64,000 nucleotides of DNA from an uncultured Draconibacterium sp. (GTDB lineage Bacteria; Bacteroidota; Bacteroidia; Bacteroidales; Prolixibacteraceae), in NCBI RefSeq assembly GCF_963676815.1, contig NZ_OY781365.1, forward strand, positions 1,770,501 to 1,834,500, read 5' to 3'. Shown piece after piece: positions 51,842-61,927 of this stretch. The translations under genes were made by a program, and so were the position numbers. The notes beneath the pieces are model-generated. The model was given only the letters and a program-made list of their open reading frames with translations, was not told where the DNA came from and did no database searches. Within the stretch, counting starts at the first letter, position 1, and each line of letters opens with the position of its first letter.

Positions 51842-53761
51842 ATGGATGATGTGAAGGGGAAGCTGCTGGAGTCAATAAACAATCCCGACGATCTTAAGAA
51901 AATACCGTTCGACCAACTTACAGAAGTTTGTCAGGAATTGCGTGACTATATTATTGATGTGGTTTCTACTAATCCCGGCCACTTTGGTGCCAGCTTGGGC
52001 GTAGTAGAACTTACAGTTGCCCTGCATTACGTTTACAATACGCCATACGATCAGCTGGTTTGGGACGTTGGACACCAGGCCTACGGACACAAAATATTAA
52101 CCGGCAGACGGAACGAATTCGATACCAACCGAAAATTTAAAGGCATTAGCGGATTCCCAAAACGCACCGAAAGCGAATACGATGCTTTTGGCGTCGGACA
52201 CTCATCAACATCTATTTCGGCAGCATTAGGAATGGCTATTGCTTCAAGAATAAAAGGTGAAAAAGAGCGCAAAGTAGTTGCCGTAATCGGCGACGGAGCA
52301 ATGACCGGCGGAATGGCTTTTGAAGCGTTGAACAATGCCGGAGGCGAAAATGCAGATATACTGGTAATACTGAACGACAACAATATGGCCATCGATCCCA
52401 GTGTAGGTGGCTTAAACAAATACCTGCTGAACATTTCAAAATCGGATACCTACAACCGAATGAAACACGATGTTTGGGAAGGACTGGGAAAACTGGATGG
52501 TTTTGGAAAGAAAACACGTAGGTTTATTCAGAAAAACCAGCACGCACTTAAAAACATGATACTGAAAGAGAATAACCTTTTCGAAGCTTTCAATTTCAGG
52601 TATTTTGGCCCCATTGACGGGCACGATGTAGAGTATTTGACTAATGCACTGAATGACCTGAAAGATATTCCCGGACCTAAATTATTGCATGTAATTACTC
52701 AAAAAGGAAAAGGCTTTAAACAAGCCGAACTTGATCAAACAAAATGGCATGCTCCCGGAATTTTCGATAAAGAAACCGGAGAAATTTACAAATGCGATTG
52801 TAATATTGATCAAGCACCTAAATTTCAAAATGTATTTGGCGACACACTTTTGGAACTGGCAGAAAAGAACGAAAAAATAGTTGGCATAACTCCGGCAATG
52901 CCCACTGGCTGTTCTATGAATAAAATGATAGAAAAAATGCCGGGGCGTGCTTTTGATGTAGGAATTGCAGAGCAACATGCTGTAACGTTTTCAGCCGGAC
53001 TTGCAGCCCAGGGCATGGTTCCGTTTTGCAATATTTATTCTACGTTTATGCAGCGCGCATACGATCAGGTAGTACACGATGTTGCCATACAAAAGCTACC
53101 GGTTATTTTCTGCCTCGATCGTGGTGGATTGGTTGGTGAAGATGGCCCAACACATCATGGCGTTTTTGATATTGCCTATATGCGCTCAGTTCCGAACATG
53201 ATTGTATCGGCGCCAATGGATGAAGTTGAACTACGGAATTTAATGTACACTGCCCAACTTGACGATATTAATCAACCGTTTTCAATACGTTATCCGCGCG
53301 GCTGTGGTATTATTGCTGACTGGCAAAAGGAATTTGAAAAAATTGAAATTGGAAAAGGCCGCAAATTATCTGATGGCACCGACATTGCTTTGTTGTCAAT
53401 CGGTAAATCGGGGATTTTTGCCCAACGTGCCGTAAAAAGTCTTGCCAAAAAAGATATTTCGGCAGCCCATTTTGATATGCGCTTTGTAAAACCTCTGGAC
53501 ACTGAAATGCTAACCGAAATAATGAATAATTTCGATCAGCTTATCACCATCGAAGACGGCGCTATTCAAGGTGGATTTGGAAGTGCTGTTCTTGAATTTA
53601 TGGCAGAAAACGGCTTCACCAATAAAATTAAAATCCTGGGAATTCCCGATAAATTTATTGAACACGGAACACCCGACGAACTCTACAAAGAATGTGGAAT
53701 TGATACAAAAGGCATTGTTCGAACGGCCAAGGAATTAGTTGGCGCCACAAAAGTTGGCTAA
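51842..53761 (+). CDS. dxs: 1-deoxy-D-xylulose-5-phosphate synthase
   Basis: About 639 residues from the ATG at 51842; a TTG three codons earlier is in frame but less likely. Thiamine-diphosphate enzyme motifs in order: DVGHQAYGHKILTGR, GDGAMTGGMAFEALNNAG with NDNNMAID (TPP and metal), FRYFGPIDGHD, the catalytic Glu of IAEQHAVTFSAG, and EDGPTHHGVFD. First step of the MEP isoprenoid pathway. A TAATTTTG element at 51828-51835 lies unusually close to the start, which would give a very short leader if used. Confidence 0.95.
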   Translation: MDDVKGKLLESINNPDDLKKIPFDQLTEVCQELRDYIIDVVSTNPGHFGASLGVVELTVALHYVYNTPYDQLVWDVGHQAYGHKILTGRRNEFDTNRKFKGISGFPKRTESEYDAFGVGHSSTSISAALGMAIASRIKGEKERKVVAVIGDGAMTGGMAFEALNNAGGENADILVILNDNNMAIDPSVGGLNKYLLNISKSDTYNRMKHDVWEGLGKLDGFGKKTRRFIQKNQHALKNMILKENNLFEAFNFRYFGPIDGHDVEYLTNALNDLKDIPGPKLLHVITQKGKGFKQAELDQTKWHAPGIFDKETGEIYKCDCNIDQAPKFQNVFGDTLLELAEKNEKIVGITPAMPTGCSMNKMIEKMPGRAFDVGIAEQHAVTFSAGLAAQGMVPFCNIYSTFMQRAYDQVVHDVAIQKLPVIFCLDRGGLVGEDGPTHHGVFDIAYMRSVPNMIVSAPMDEVELRNLMYTAQLDDINQPFSIRYPRGCGIIADWQKEFEKIEIGKGRKLSDGTDIALLSIGKSGIFAQRAVKSLAKKDISAAHFDMRFVKPLDTEMLTEIMNNFDQLITIEDGAIQGGFGSAVLEFMAENGFTNKIKILGIPDKFIEHGTPDELYKECGIDTKGIVRTAKELVGATKVG

Positions 53762-53883
53762 GAAAAATACACTTGCTTCATGATTCGAACACTCGAATTT
53801 TTCAAAAATCCGGCATTCCAATTATCAGTATAATATTTTTATCTTTAAGTCGTTCTGAAGAGTGTACTTAAAAACCATTTGCA

Positions 53884-55065
53884 TTGGACATCTATCTTAA
53901 AAGACGACGGGGAAAAATCTTGCTGCTTATTATTGCTGTTTTAATTGGAGTAGCTTCGTTGCTGTACACCAACTGGCTTACAAAAAAAATGGCCACTGAA
54001 GAACGAAACAAAGTTGAAATTTGGGCCGAAGCAATTAAAGGTATCAATAATGCTACAATAGAAGTCACCACGCCCGAAATGACACAGCTTCAAACACAAT
54101 ATCTTCAGTTTCTGGGCTTGGTGAGCGAGAAAAACACAACGATTCCTATTCTTATATTAAATCCTGACGGTACATTTAACTTCGACAGAAATATAACTTA
54201 TCGCGAGGATAAAAAAGAAGAAGCTCTGCAGCGCGAACTGGAAAAAATGCAGGATTATGCTGCTCCGCTGCCAATTGATTTAGGTGATGGTTATGAGCAG
54301 ATGTTGTATTATCGCGAGTCGACATTACTTCGCAACCTGAGATTGTACCCGGTAATTCAACTAATTGTTATCTTGATTTTTATTATTGTGGCATACTTTG
54401 CATTTAATGCCACCAACCAGGCCGAGCAGAACCAGGTTTGGGTGGGTATGTCGAAAGAAACAGCACACCAGCTGGGCACGCCAATCTCGTCGTTAATGGC
54501 CTGGATTGAATTGCTAAAATTAAAGGATGTTGACCCGAATTTGATAAAAGAACTGGAGCAAGACACGGCCCGGTTAGAACGCATAACAGAACGTTTTTCC
54601 AAAATTGGATCGAAACCGGAATTACTGCGGGTAAATCTAATCGAAGTGCTTAACTCGGCTATTTCGTACCTGAAACGACGCTCATCGGAAAAAGTGAAGT
54701 TTGAACTGAATTACGATACCAAAGCTTACATTGAAACCCCACTAAACGGTGCCCTGTTCTCGTGGGTAATCGAAAACCTGTGCAAAAATGCCATTGACGC
54801 AATGGGAAACAATGGCACCATTACTGTTCATGTGAAAGAAAAAGGTAATCAGGTAAATATCGACCTAACCGATACTGGTTGCGGCATTTCTAAAAATCAT
54901 CAGAAATCAATTTTCCATCCCGGCTTCTCAACCAAAAAACGTGGTTGGGGTTTGGGGCTTTCATTGGCCAAACGAATCGTAGAAATTTACCATAACGGTA
55001 AAATTTTCATCAAATGGTCAGAGCAGGGAAAAGGAACAACATTTAGAATTATTCTGAACAAATAA
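53884..55065 (+). CDS. Membrane sensor histidine kinase (orphan), TTG start
   Basis: A 393-residue kinase. The only start upstream of the first membrane helix is TTG at 53884: an in-frame stop lies 15 bp before it, and the next ATG falls after the helix. TM1 is at 11-30, an extracytoplasmic sensor region at 35-155 and TM2 at 157-175. The H-box is KETAHQLGTPISSLMAW with H195. The HATPase domain covers 270-393 with N-box ENLCKNAIDAM, G1 DTGCGIS, F-box IFHPGFSTK and G2 GWGLGL. No HAMP domain and no adjacent response regulator. Confidence 0.88.
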   Translation: MDIYLKRRRGKILLLIIAVLIGVASLLYTNWLTKKMATEERNKVEIWAEAIKGINNATIEVTTPEMTQLQTQYLQFLGLVSEKNTTIPILILNPDGTFNFDRNITYREDKKEEALQRELEKMQDYAAPLPIDLGDGYEQMLYYRESTLLRNLRLYPVIQLIVILIFIIVAYFAFNATNQAEQNQVWVGMSKETAHQLGTPISSLMAWIELLKLKDVDPNLIKELEQDTARLERITERFSKIGSKPELLRVNLIEVLNSAISYLKRRSSEKVKFELNYDTKAYIETPLNGALFSWVIENLCKNAIDAMGNNGTITVHVKEKGNQVNIDLTDTGCGISKNHQKSIFHPGFSTKKRGWGLGLSLAKRIVEIYHNGKIFIKWSEQGKGTTFRIILNK

Positions 55066-55274
55066 ACTCCGGCATTTTATAACACCTCATTTTTCAAGCA
55101 TATACAATTGTCATTCAATCAGTTAATTGTAGCTACTAATTGTAGATTTAACAATATACAACTGTTCTAGTCTATTCTTTTCTATTTTGATCTAGGAAAT
55201 TTAACAAATTTTATATATCATTGCCCCATTATTGTACGATTGACAATAAGACGATTAAACTAAAACTATCAAAT
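55066..55274. other. AT-rich upstream region of the susC leader
   Basis: Contains several related words (ACAATTGT, AATTGTAG twice, ACAACTGT) between 55100 and 55170 that could be protein-binding sites. A weak -7-like TATCATTG occurs at 55216-55223 without a properly spaced -33 TTG. Nothing more definite was found. Confidence 0.3.
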
Positions 55275-55358
55275 ATGAACAGATCTGGAACTAAAACTCT
55301 ATTAGTGTCCCAGTGGCACTTCTCACCCGGGGCCAAAGCGTCCCACGACCTGCTTTAA
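55275..55358 (+). CDS. Possible 27-codon leader peptide upstream of susC
   Basis: ATG at 55275 opens a 27-codon frame (start MNRSGTKTLLVSQWHF, end KASHDLL) whose TAA stop falls in the loop of the terminator hairpin at 55347-55379. It overlaps a GC-rich patch that stands out from its AT-rich surroundings. The arrangement suggests transcription attenuation coupled to translation, but the frame might be fortuitous. Confidence 0.3.
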   Translation: MNRSGTKTLLVSQWHFSPGAKASHDLL

Positions 55359-55379
55359 AATCAAGTCTTTTTTTTTTTT
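55347..55379 (+). terminator. Terminator/attenuator 30 bp upstream of susC
   Basis: GACCTG pairs with CAAGTC (one mismatch) around a short loop and is followed by twelve T. Positioned inside the presumed susC 5' leader, it would stop most transcripts before susC unless antiterminated. Confidence 0.5.
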
Positions 55380-55409
55380 AAACTCAATAAATAATCAAAT
55401 AATTAATCT

Positions 55410-58400
55410 ATGAGAAAAATGAAAGTTAGCAGAAAGTTCTTCTGGAATTTTTCTAAGTTAAAAATCATGCTGGCTTTTGGGCTAAGTATGGTATTAATGC
55501 TGTCGACTAGTTTGTATGCCAATGCCTATTCGGCTGACGGCCAGCAAAAAAAGACAGTTTCGGGTACAGTTGTTTCAGCTGAGGATAATGCACCGGTAAT
55601 TGGTGCTACCATTAGTGTTGAAGGTACCACAAATGGTACAGTTACAAACATTGATGGTGAATTTACACTTAGTGTTGATGCAGCTGATGTACTTGTGTTC
55701 TCGTTTATCGGATACAAATCGCAAACTGTTCCGGTAGGAGATCAAACTACTTTCAACATTACTTTACAACAAGATGTTACCGACCTTGACGAGGTAGTTG
55801 TTGTAGGTTATGGTGTTCAAAAGAAGAAACTGGTAACAGGTGCAACTGTTCAGGTTTCAGGAGAGAACCTTCAGAAGATGAGCACGTCGAGTGCTTTAGG
55901 CGCGTTACAAAGCCAAACTCCGGGTGTAAACATTACACAGAGTTCAGGTCAGCCGGGCGAGGGTTTTAAAGTTACAATTCGTGGTTTGGGTACCGTTGGT
56001 AACTCAAGTCCTCTTTATGTAATCGACGGTGTTGCTGGTGGCGATATCAACTCGCTAAACCCATCAGACATTGAATCGATTGACGTACTGAAAGATGCTG
56101 CATCATCGGCAATTTATGGTGCTCGTGCAGCAAACGGTGTAATTCTGGTTACGACAAAACGCGGTAAAGCCGGTAAAATTCAGGTTACTTACGACGGTTA
56201 TTATGGTATTCAAAATCCGTACAAAGTACCACCATCACTTACTGCCTCAGAGTACATGACTATTTTAAATGAAGTAAACTTTAACGAAGGTCTTGCTCCT
56301 TACGACTGGGCATCGCTGATACCAGGATTGTACCAGGATGTGCAAAACGGCTGGAAAGGAACAAACTGGTTAAAAGAAATTGAAAACAGCAACGCTCCTA
56401 CTCAAAACCATGCATTCAACATTTTGGGAGGAAATGACATGTCTCAATTCTCGATTGGTTTTTCTTACTCGAGCCAGGAAGGTATTTACGGTTCGCCAGT
56501 TGAACCAAACTACGACCGTTATACAGCACGTATCAACTCGGATCATGTTATCCTGAAATCAGGAGATATGGATGTGATTAAGTTTGGAGAAAACCTGAGT
56601 TACAGTTTCTCGCAAAAAATGGGTATTGGTATCGGAAACATCTACTGGAACGACATTCACAACATGTTGATTGGATTCCCGTTAATGCCTGTTTACAATG
56701 CTGACGGTGAATACTGGAACAAAGCAGATAATGCAGCCTCGGGAATCGAACAAATTGATGCGGGTACAGCCAACCCAATTGCATCGATGGATTACAGCCG
56801 CGGTCAGAACATTTCCAAAAATCACAATTTGAATATCAATACTTATCTTGAAATTCAACCGATTAAAGACTTGATTTTGAGAAGTAGTTTTGGGTACAAA
56901 ATGAGTGCAAGTGCATATCGCGCTTATACACCAACTTACGAATTATCGAACACTGCATTAAATACAATTGATAAAGTAAGCCAATCAATGGGCTCGGGTT
57001 ACAACTGGTCCTGGGAAAATACAATTGCTTACACCCGCCGTTTTAACGAACATAACGTAAGTGCCCTTATCGGTCAATCGATTGAAAAATGGGGAATGGG
57101 CGAAAGTCTTGGTGCAAACAACGGCAACTCGCTTTTCAGCGATTTTGAACATGCCTGGTTGGATAACACACCAACATACACTCCGGGTGTAACCGGTTGG
57201 AGTGGCTCACCATGGGGAGAAGGAGGTATTGCATCTTTCTTCGGTCGTGTAAACTACAACTACAACGAAACTTATATGTTATCGGTTGTAATGCGTGCTG
57301 ATGGTTCGTCGAACTTTGCCCGCGGAAACCGTTGGGGTTACTTCCCATCAGTATCGGCAGGTTGGGTAATGACCAACGAATCATTCCTGGAAAATACATC
57401 TAACTGGCTCGACTTCCTGAAATTGCGTGCAAGTTGGGGACAAAATGGTAACTCTGCCATTTCTAACTTCCAATACCTGGCAACTGTAGCTTTCGATGAT
57501 GCTAATGCTTATTCATTCGGAAACTCAAAAGACTCGCAATCAACAGGTGGTTATGCTGATATTCTTCCGAATGAAGATATTACCTGGGAAACATCAGAAC
57601 AGCTGGACATTGGTGTTGATGCCCGTTTTATGAACTCGCGTTTGGGTGTGGCTTTCGACTACTACCAAAAAACAACAAAAGACTGGTTGGTAGTTGCTCC
57701 AACTTTGGCTTCATACGGAACAGGCGCTCCATACATTAACGGTGGTGATGTTGAAAACAAAGGTTTTGAGCTTGCATTGAACTGGAACGACAACATTGGC
57801 GATTTCACCTACGGTGTAAACTTAAACCTGGCACACAACAAAAACGAGGTAACACGTATTGCCAACGGAGAAGGTATTATTCACGGTGCGGCAAACATAC
57901 TTAGCCAGGGAACAACTGAAATGTATCGTGCTGAAGTAGGTTATCCAATCGGATATTTCTGGGGATACGAAACTGACGGTGTTTTCCAAAACGCTGATGA
58001 AATTGCAGCTACTGATGCATTTATGCAGTCGAATCCACAGCCCGGAGATTTGAAATTTGTTGACACAAACGGCGACGGAGCCATTACTACCGACGATAAA
58101 GTTGAGATTGGTAATCCACACCCGGACCTGACAGTTGGATTTAGCTTCAACATGGGTTATAAAGGTTTCGACCTTTCGGTGACTACAAACGGTGCATTTG
58201 GTCATCAAATTGCAAAATCGTACCGCTCGTTTGCCGACTCGAAACTGCAAAACTATTCAACTGACATTTTTGGTCGCTGGCATGGCGAAGGCACATCTAA
58301 CAAACTGCCTCGCTTAAGCAGCGGTAGCCACGTTAACTGGCAGGAAATTTCTGACATCTACATTGAAGATGCTGACTTTGTAAAAATTCAGAACCTTACT

Positions 58401-58613
58401 TTGGGTTACGACTTTAAAGAACTGTTCGAGAACCTTCCGTTTGGTCAGGCAAGACTTTACGTAACAGCTCAGAACTTATATACGTTTACAAAATATTCAG
58501 GTCAGGATCCTGAAATCGGATATGGGAACGATCAAAGCTGGGTAAGCGGTATCGACCTTGGTTTCTACCCAAGTCCAAGAACTTATCTGGTTGGTGTTAA
58601 TCTGAAATTTTAA
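55410..58613 (+). CDS. SusC/RagA-family TonB-linked outer-membrane protein
   Basis: A 1067-residue outer-membrane transporter. The start carries two basic Met codons and a signal peptide ending near LYANAYS (about residue 40). A carboxypeptidase-regulatory-like domain spans 48-122. The SusC box DLDEVVVVGYGVQKKK lies near 125-140 and the plug at 145-255 (PLYVIDGVAGGDINSLNPSD, then IESIDVLKDAASSAIYGARA). The rest is a 22-strand-type barrel ending RTYLVGVNLKF. With SusD it imports oligomers. The substrate is unknown because no glycoside hydrolase is adjacent. Stop overlaps the susD start as TAATG. Confidence 0.95.
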   Translation: MRKMKVSRKFFWNFSKLKIMLAFGLSMVLMLSTSLYANAYSADGQQKKTVSGTVVSAEDNAPVIGATISVEGTTNGTVTNIDGEFTLSVDAADVLVFSFIGYKSQTVPVGDQTTFNITLQQDVTDLDEVVVVGYGVQKKKLVTGATVQVSGENLQKMSTSSALGALQSQTPGVNITQSSGQPGEGFKVTIRGLGTVGNSSPLYVIDGVAGGDINSLNPSDIESIDVLKDAASSAIYGARAANGVILVTTKRGKAGKIQVTYDGYYGIQNPYKVPPSLTASEYMTILNEVNFNEGLAPYDWASLIPGLYQDVQNGWKGTNWLKEIENSNAPTQNHAFNILGGNDMSQFSIGFSYSSQEGIYGSPVEPNYDRYTARINSDHVILKSGDMDVIKFGENLSYSFSQKMGIGIGNIYWNDIHNMLIGFPLMPVYNADGEYWNKADNAASGIEQIDAGTANPIASMDYSRGQNISKNHNLNINTYLEIQPIKDLILRSSFGYKMSASAYRAYTPTYELSNTALNTIDKVSQSMGSGYNWSWENTIAYTRRFNEHNVSALIGQSIEKWGMGESLGANNGNSLFSDFEHAWLDNTPTYTPGVTGWSGSPWGEGGIASFFGRVNYNYNETYMLSVVMRADGSSNFARGNRWGYFPSVSAGWVMTNESFLENTSNWLDFLKLRASWGQNGNSAISNFQYLATVAFDDANAYSFGNSKDSQSTGGYADILPNEDITWETSEQLDIGVDARFMNSRLGVAFDYYQKTTKDWLVVAPTLASYGTGAPYINGGDVENKGFELALNWNDNIGDFTYGVNLNLAHNKNEVTRIANGEGIIHGAANILSQGTTEMYRAEVGYPIGYFWGYETDGVFQNADEIAATDAFMQSNPQPGDLKFVDTNGDGAITTDDKVEIGNPHPDLTVGFSFNMGYKGFDLSVTTNGAFGHQIAKSYRSFADSKLQNYSTDIFGRWHGEGTSNKLPRLSSGSHVNWQEISDIYIEDADFVKIQNLTLGYDFKELFENLPFGQARLYVTAQNLYTFTKYSGQDPEIGYGNDQSWVSGIDLGFYPSPRTYLVGVNLKF

Positions 58614-60355
58614 TGAGAATTGATATGAAGAATTTATTATTTATACTGGTATTTGCGATCTCGCTTTTACTCATGAGTTGTGAAGATTTTCTCGACACAA
58701 CGAATTACACAAAAAAGGATACATCAAACTATCCGGAGACTGTCACCGATGCTGAACAGATGATTACAGGTATTTATTCAAACCTGAGTTACAGTTCTGC
58801 TTCACCACAAACTTCGTATTACTACGCGGCCGAGTTGGCTTCTGACGACCGTTTTGGTGGCGGTGGAGAAAACGACAAACTAATGCAGGCACTCGACCTG
58901 ATGATGAACAACGGATCGAGTATGCTTGAAGAATTCTGGAAAGTACGTTACACAGGTATTTTCCGTGCTAATATGGCAATTGAAACATTAGACAACTGCG
59001 AAGGTTACGAAAGCGAAGACCAACGCAACCAAATGAAAGGTGAAGCTTATTTTATGCGTGCGTACTTTTACCACGAAATGGCATCGTTTTACGGCCAGGT
59101 ACCTCTTGTAGTTACTACCGAAGCGGTGAACCTGCCTAAAGCATCGCCCGAAGAAATTTATGCACAAATTGCCACCGACCTTAAAATGGCAATTGAATTA
59201 ATGCCTTCAAAACCGTATACAAGCGTACAAGCTGGCCATGCTACAAAATGGACTGCCGAAGCATTAATGGCTCGTGTATTCCTTTTCTACACCGGATTTT
59301 ATAGCAAAGATGCACTTCCATTGGTTGGCGAAGACGGAACAGTTTCAGGTTCGGTTTCAAAATCGGAAGTTATTAGCTGGTTAGAAGATTGTATAAACAA
59401 CAGTGGACACGAATTGGTTGAAGATTTCCGCGAATTGTGGCCATACACCAACGCCTATACAGTTGATGAATACGAATTCACAAAAGATAAAGGATTAGAA
59501 TGGGTAGAAAACAATAACGGAGTAAATCCGGAAACCATGTTCGCTATCAAATATTCTAACTTCCCTGACTGGGGTACAACAATTGGTTACTCTAACCAAT
59601 ATGCATTGCACTTTGGTTTGCGCGGTGGACAAGATTACGAAAACACCTACCCATTCGGACAAGGTTGGGGTGCTGGCCCTGTTGTTCCTACTATCTGGAA
59701 CGAGTGGGTACAAGCTGAGCCAACCGACACTATCCGTCGTGAAGGTTCTATCATTAATATTCCTGTAGAGTTACCAAACTACGCAAAAGGTGGTTGGGCC
59801 GACTTTATCCAGGAAACTGACTACTGGAACAAAAAAATGGTTCCTGTTACAGCACGTAACGAAAGCGGAACTTTGGCCTCATCATACAGTGTATTAATGT
59901 ATGGTACTGAAGACAACATGCAGCTCGACAATACGATGGATCTTATCATTATTCGTTATGCCGATGTATTGTTGATGCACTCAGAATTAACTGAGACAAA
60001 CACCTACATGAACCAGGTACGCGCACGTGCCGGACTGGAAGGCAAAGAATACTCGCTGCAAAATATCCAGAAAGAACGTCGTTGGGAGTTAGCATTCGAA
60101 GGTGTTCGCTGGAATGATATCCGTCGTTGGGGAATTGCAGCTACCGAGCTGGAAAAACAAATCGGCCAGCCAATTTACACAAAAGGTAACGACGATATGA
60201 GTAAAGGATTTGGCGGTGGTTATGCAGCTCGTTACGAGGCAACCAACGGAGGATTCTTCCCAATTCCGGATGCACAGATTTTGCTTTCGGATGGAGTACT
60301 TGAGCAAAACGCTGGCTGGGGAACTTCTGCAGCAGAATATACCGGCTGGAAATAA
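58613..60355 (+). CDS. RagB/SusD-family surface lipoprotein
   Basis: A 580-residue lipoprotein with lipobox LLLMSC; the second Met (58625) would give a more usual signal peptide, so that start is an alternative. SusD landmarks: GEAYFMRAYFYHEMASFYGQVPL in the TPR core, and the C-terminal ERRWELAFEGVRWNDIRRWG motif. It forms the lid on the SusC barrel and binds the substrate at the cell surface. Overlaps susC by one base. Confidence 0.95.
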   Translation: MRIDMKNLLFILVFAISLLLMSCEDFLDTTNYTKKDTSNYPETVTDAEQMITGIYSNLSYSSASPQTSYYYAAELASDDRFGGGGENDKLMQALDLMMNNGSSMLEEFWKVRYTGIFRANMAIETLDNCEGYESEDQRNQMKGEAYFMRAYFYHEMASFYGQVPLVVTTEAVNLPKASPEEIYAQIATDLKMAIELMPSKPYTSVQAGHATKWTAEALMARVFLFYTGFYSKDALPLVGEDGTVSGSVSKSEVISWLEDCINNSGHELVEDFRELWPYTNAYTVDEYEFTKDKGLEWVENNNGVNPETMFAIKYSNFPDWGTTIGYSNQYALHFGLRGGQDYENTYPFGQGWGAGPVVPTIWNEWVQAEPTDTIRREGSIINIPVELPNYAKGGWADFIQETDYWNKKMVPVTARNESGTLASSYSVLMYGTEDNMQLDNTMDLIIIRYADVLLMHSELTETNTYMNQVRARAGLEGKEYSLQNIQKERRWELAFEGVRWNDIRRWGIAATELEKQIGQPIYTKGNDDMSKGFGGGYAARYEATNGGFFPIPDAQILLSDGVLEQNAGWGTSAAEYTGWK

Positions 60356-60385
60356 TTGTGTGAATTAAAATTAAAATGAACTGAG

Positions 60386-61222
60386 ATGAAAAAATCAATC
60401 ATATATTCATTACTAATAATATTGGCAGCGTTTTACGCTTGCGACCCAATTGAAGACAGTGATAGCAACAGTATGCCCATTACTGCCGATGAACTTGAAG
60501 TTACGGCAACACCTTTGCAGGTGAATGGCGTAAACTCGAACAAAGTGATTCTGGAAAATCACAGCCCTGTTCTATCCGAATGGAACTACGGAATTGGCGT
60601 GTCGCATAAGGCAGCAGATACAGTACTGCTTGTTGTTACCGGCACAACCAATATTCAATTCACCGGTTTGAATCCTGACGGATCGTACCTGACAAAGGAA
60701 ATTCCAGTGAATGTTGACGAATTAACTTTCGAGGTTGCTCCTGAATGGGGTTACCTTTGCGGAAGCGGAGAAAGAACCTGGGTTTGGGACGACACCGATG
60801 GACAGGCAGTTTGGGGCAACGGCGGTTACCTTGGTTGTACTTCGCCATGCTGGTGGACAGTGCCAAAGGCCGACATGGACGGACAAGATCCTGATTTTGG
60901 CGGCGATGGCAAAATGGTATTCTCGTTAAACGGTGCCTCCATTACAAAATCAAATGCCAGTGGTTCGAACCAGCAAGTTGGTACTTTCTCATTCGACATG
61001 AGCAAAACAACAGGCGACGGAAACGGTGGAATCTGGGCTAAAGGTAAACTGAATACTAAAAACGTTACCGTTCTGGCAGGTTTCCAGCCAAATGGAGGAA
61101 ATGCTCCGGTTTACGAATACGACATTCTGCAACTGGACAACGACAAAATGTACTTGTCGTGGCCAGAGCCGGGAGCAGGTTCATGGGGAACTGCATGGTT
61201 CTGGATGTTTAAAAAGCAATAA
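60386..61222 (+). CDS. Surface lipoprotein of unknown family, SusE/F-like position
   Basis: A 278-residue lipoprotein with lipobox FYAC (Cys19) followed by acidic residues (DPIEDSDSN), a Bacteroidota surface-export-like signal. An N-terminal Ig/PKD-like part (about 30-115) precedes a C-terminal Trp- and Gly-rich part (GERTWVWDDTDGQAVWGNGG, then SPCWWTV) whose aromatic residues could bind glycans or other ligands. Third gene of the susCD unit and closed by a strong terminator. I do not recognise a specific family. Confidence 0.75.
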   Translation: MKKSIIYSLLIILAAFYACDPIEDSDSNSMPITADELEVTATPLQVNGVNSNKVILENHSPVLSEWNYGIGVSHKAADTVLLVVTGTTNIQFTGLNPDGSYLTKEIPVNVDELTFEVAPEWGYLCGSGERTWVWDDTDGQAVWGNGGYLGCTSPCWWTVPKADMDGQDPDFGGDGKMVFSLNGASITKSNASGSNQQVGTFSFDMSKTTGDGNGGIWAKGKLNTKNVTVLAGFQPNGGNAPVYEYDILQLDNDKMYLSWPEPGAGSWGTAWFWMFKKQ

Positions 61223-61243
61223 TCTTTATTTCTAAATATTGCG

Positions 61244-61275
61244 AAAAGAGGGCGTTGTTTTTCGCCCTCTTTTTT
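61244..61275 (+). terminator. Terminator of the susCD operon
   Basis: Perfect stem AAAAGAGGGCG/CGCCCTCTTTT with a 8-base loop and a T-rich tail. Confidence 0.85.
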
Positions 61276-61322
61276 ATTTTTATTGGATGCAAACGATACA
61301 GAAAAGAGTGAAATTGACGCGC

Positions 61323-61925
61323 ATGAGAAAAATCGTTTTACCACTTTTGCTGGTAGTATTGGCTTTTACCGCCTGCAACACCGGCCAGAAATTTGAAATT
61401 AACGGACATGTTGCGGATAAAAACCTGGACGGAGAATGGGTCTACCTTGTTCCAATGGTAAATGCGCCGGTTGAGCGCGTGGATTCGACACAGCTAAAAA
61501 ACGGAAGTTTTACTTTTACAGGCAAGGTCAAAACACCCGAAATCTATATTATCCGAACACGCCCATTCCTTCGGCTCTCGCACCAGGAACTACTTGTAGT
61601 TAAAGAACCCGGCACCCTTCATGTTTATTTGGGAGCCAATAGCAAAGTGGCCGGAACCGCCTTAAACGACAGTCTTCAGAACTGGAAAGTTCAAAAGGAA
61701 ATTATCGATAACAAAATGTTGTTTTTGAATCAAAACCTAAAGAATGCCGACGCTGAGAATCAAGCGAAAATTAATACTGAATTAGAAAAGCTTCGTACCG
61801 AACGCGCCAACTACAGTTTTGAATTTGTAAAGAACAACCAAAACAATGTGGTTGGTGAAATGGTAGCCCGAATTATGAAAGGCGCTTTTACTCCCGAACA
61901 ACTGAAAGAACTGGGCATTGAATAA
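61323..61925 (+). CDS. DUF4369 lipoprotein
   Basis: About 200 residues from the ATG at 61323. The frame is open further upstream, but that part overlaps the preceding terminator, while RKIVLPLLLVVLAFTAC is a clean lipoprotein signal. The DUF4369 domain (FEINGHVADKNLDGEWVYLV, then VERVDSTQLKNGSFTFTGKV) is the N-terminal domain usually found before thioredoxin-like modules. Here no thioredoxin domain follows; instead a charged coiled-coil-like helix leads to the C-terminus. Followed after 2 bp by the DUF6057 gene. Confidence 0.85.
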   Translation: MRKIVLPLLLVVLAFTACNTGQKFEINGHVADKNLDGEWVYLVPMVNAPVERVDSTQLKNGSFTFTGKVKTPEIYIIRTRPFLRLSHQELLVVKEPGTLHVYLGANSKVAGTALNDSLQNWKVQKEIIDNKMLFLNQNLKNADAENQAKINTELEKLRTERANYSFEFVKNNQNNVVGEMVARIMKGAFTPEQLKELGIE

Positions 61926-61927
61926 CA

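Noticed and set aside
55410..61222. A classical polysaccharide utilisation locus
   Set aside because: A SusCD pair and a surface lipoprotein are present, but there is no glycoside hydrolase, lyase or sulfatase nearby, so a glycan substrate cannot be claimed.
61239..61322. An N-terminal extension of the DUF4369 protein
   Set aside because: It overlaps the preceding terminator and would bury the lipoprotein signal; the ATG at 61323 gives a normal lipobox.
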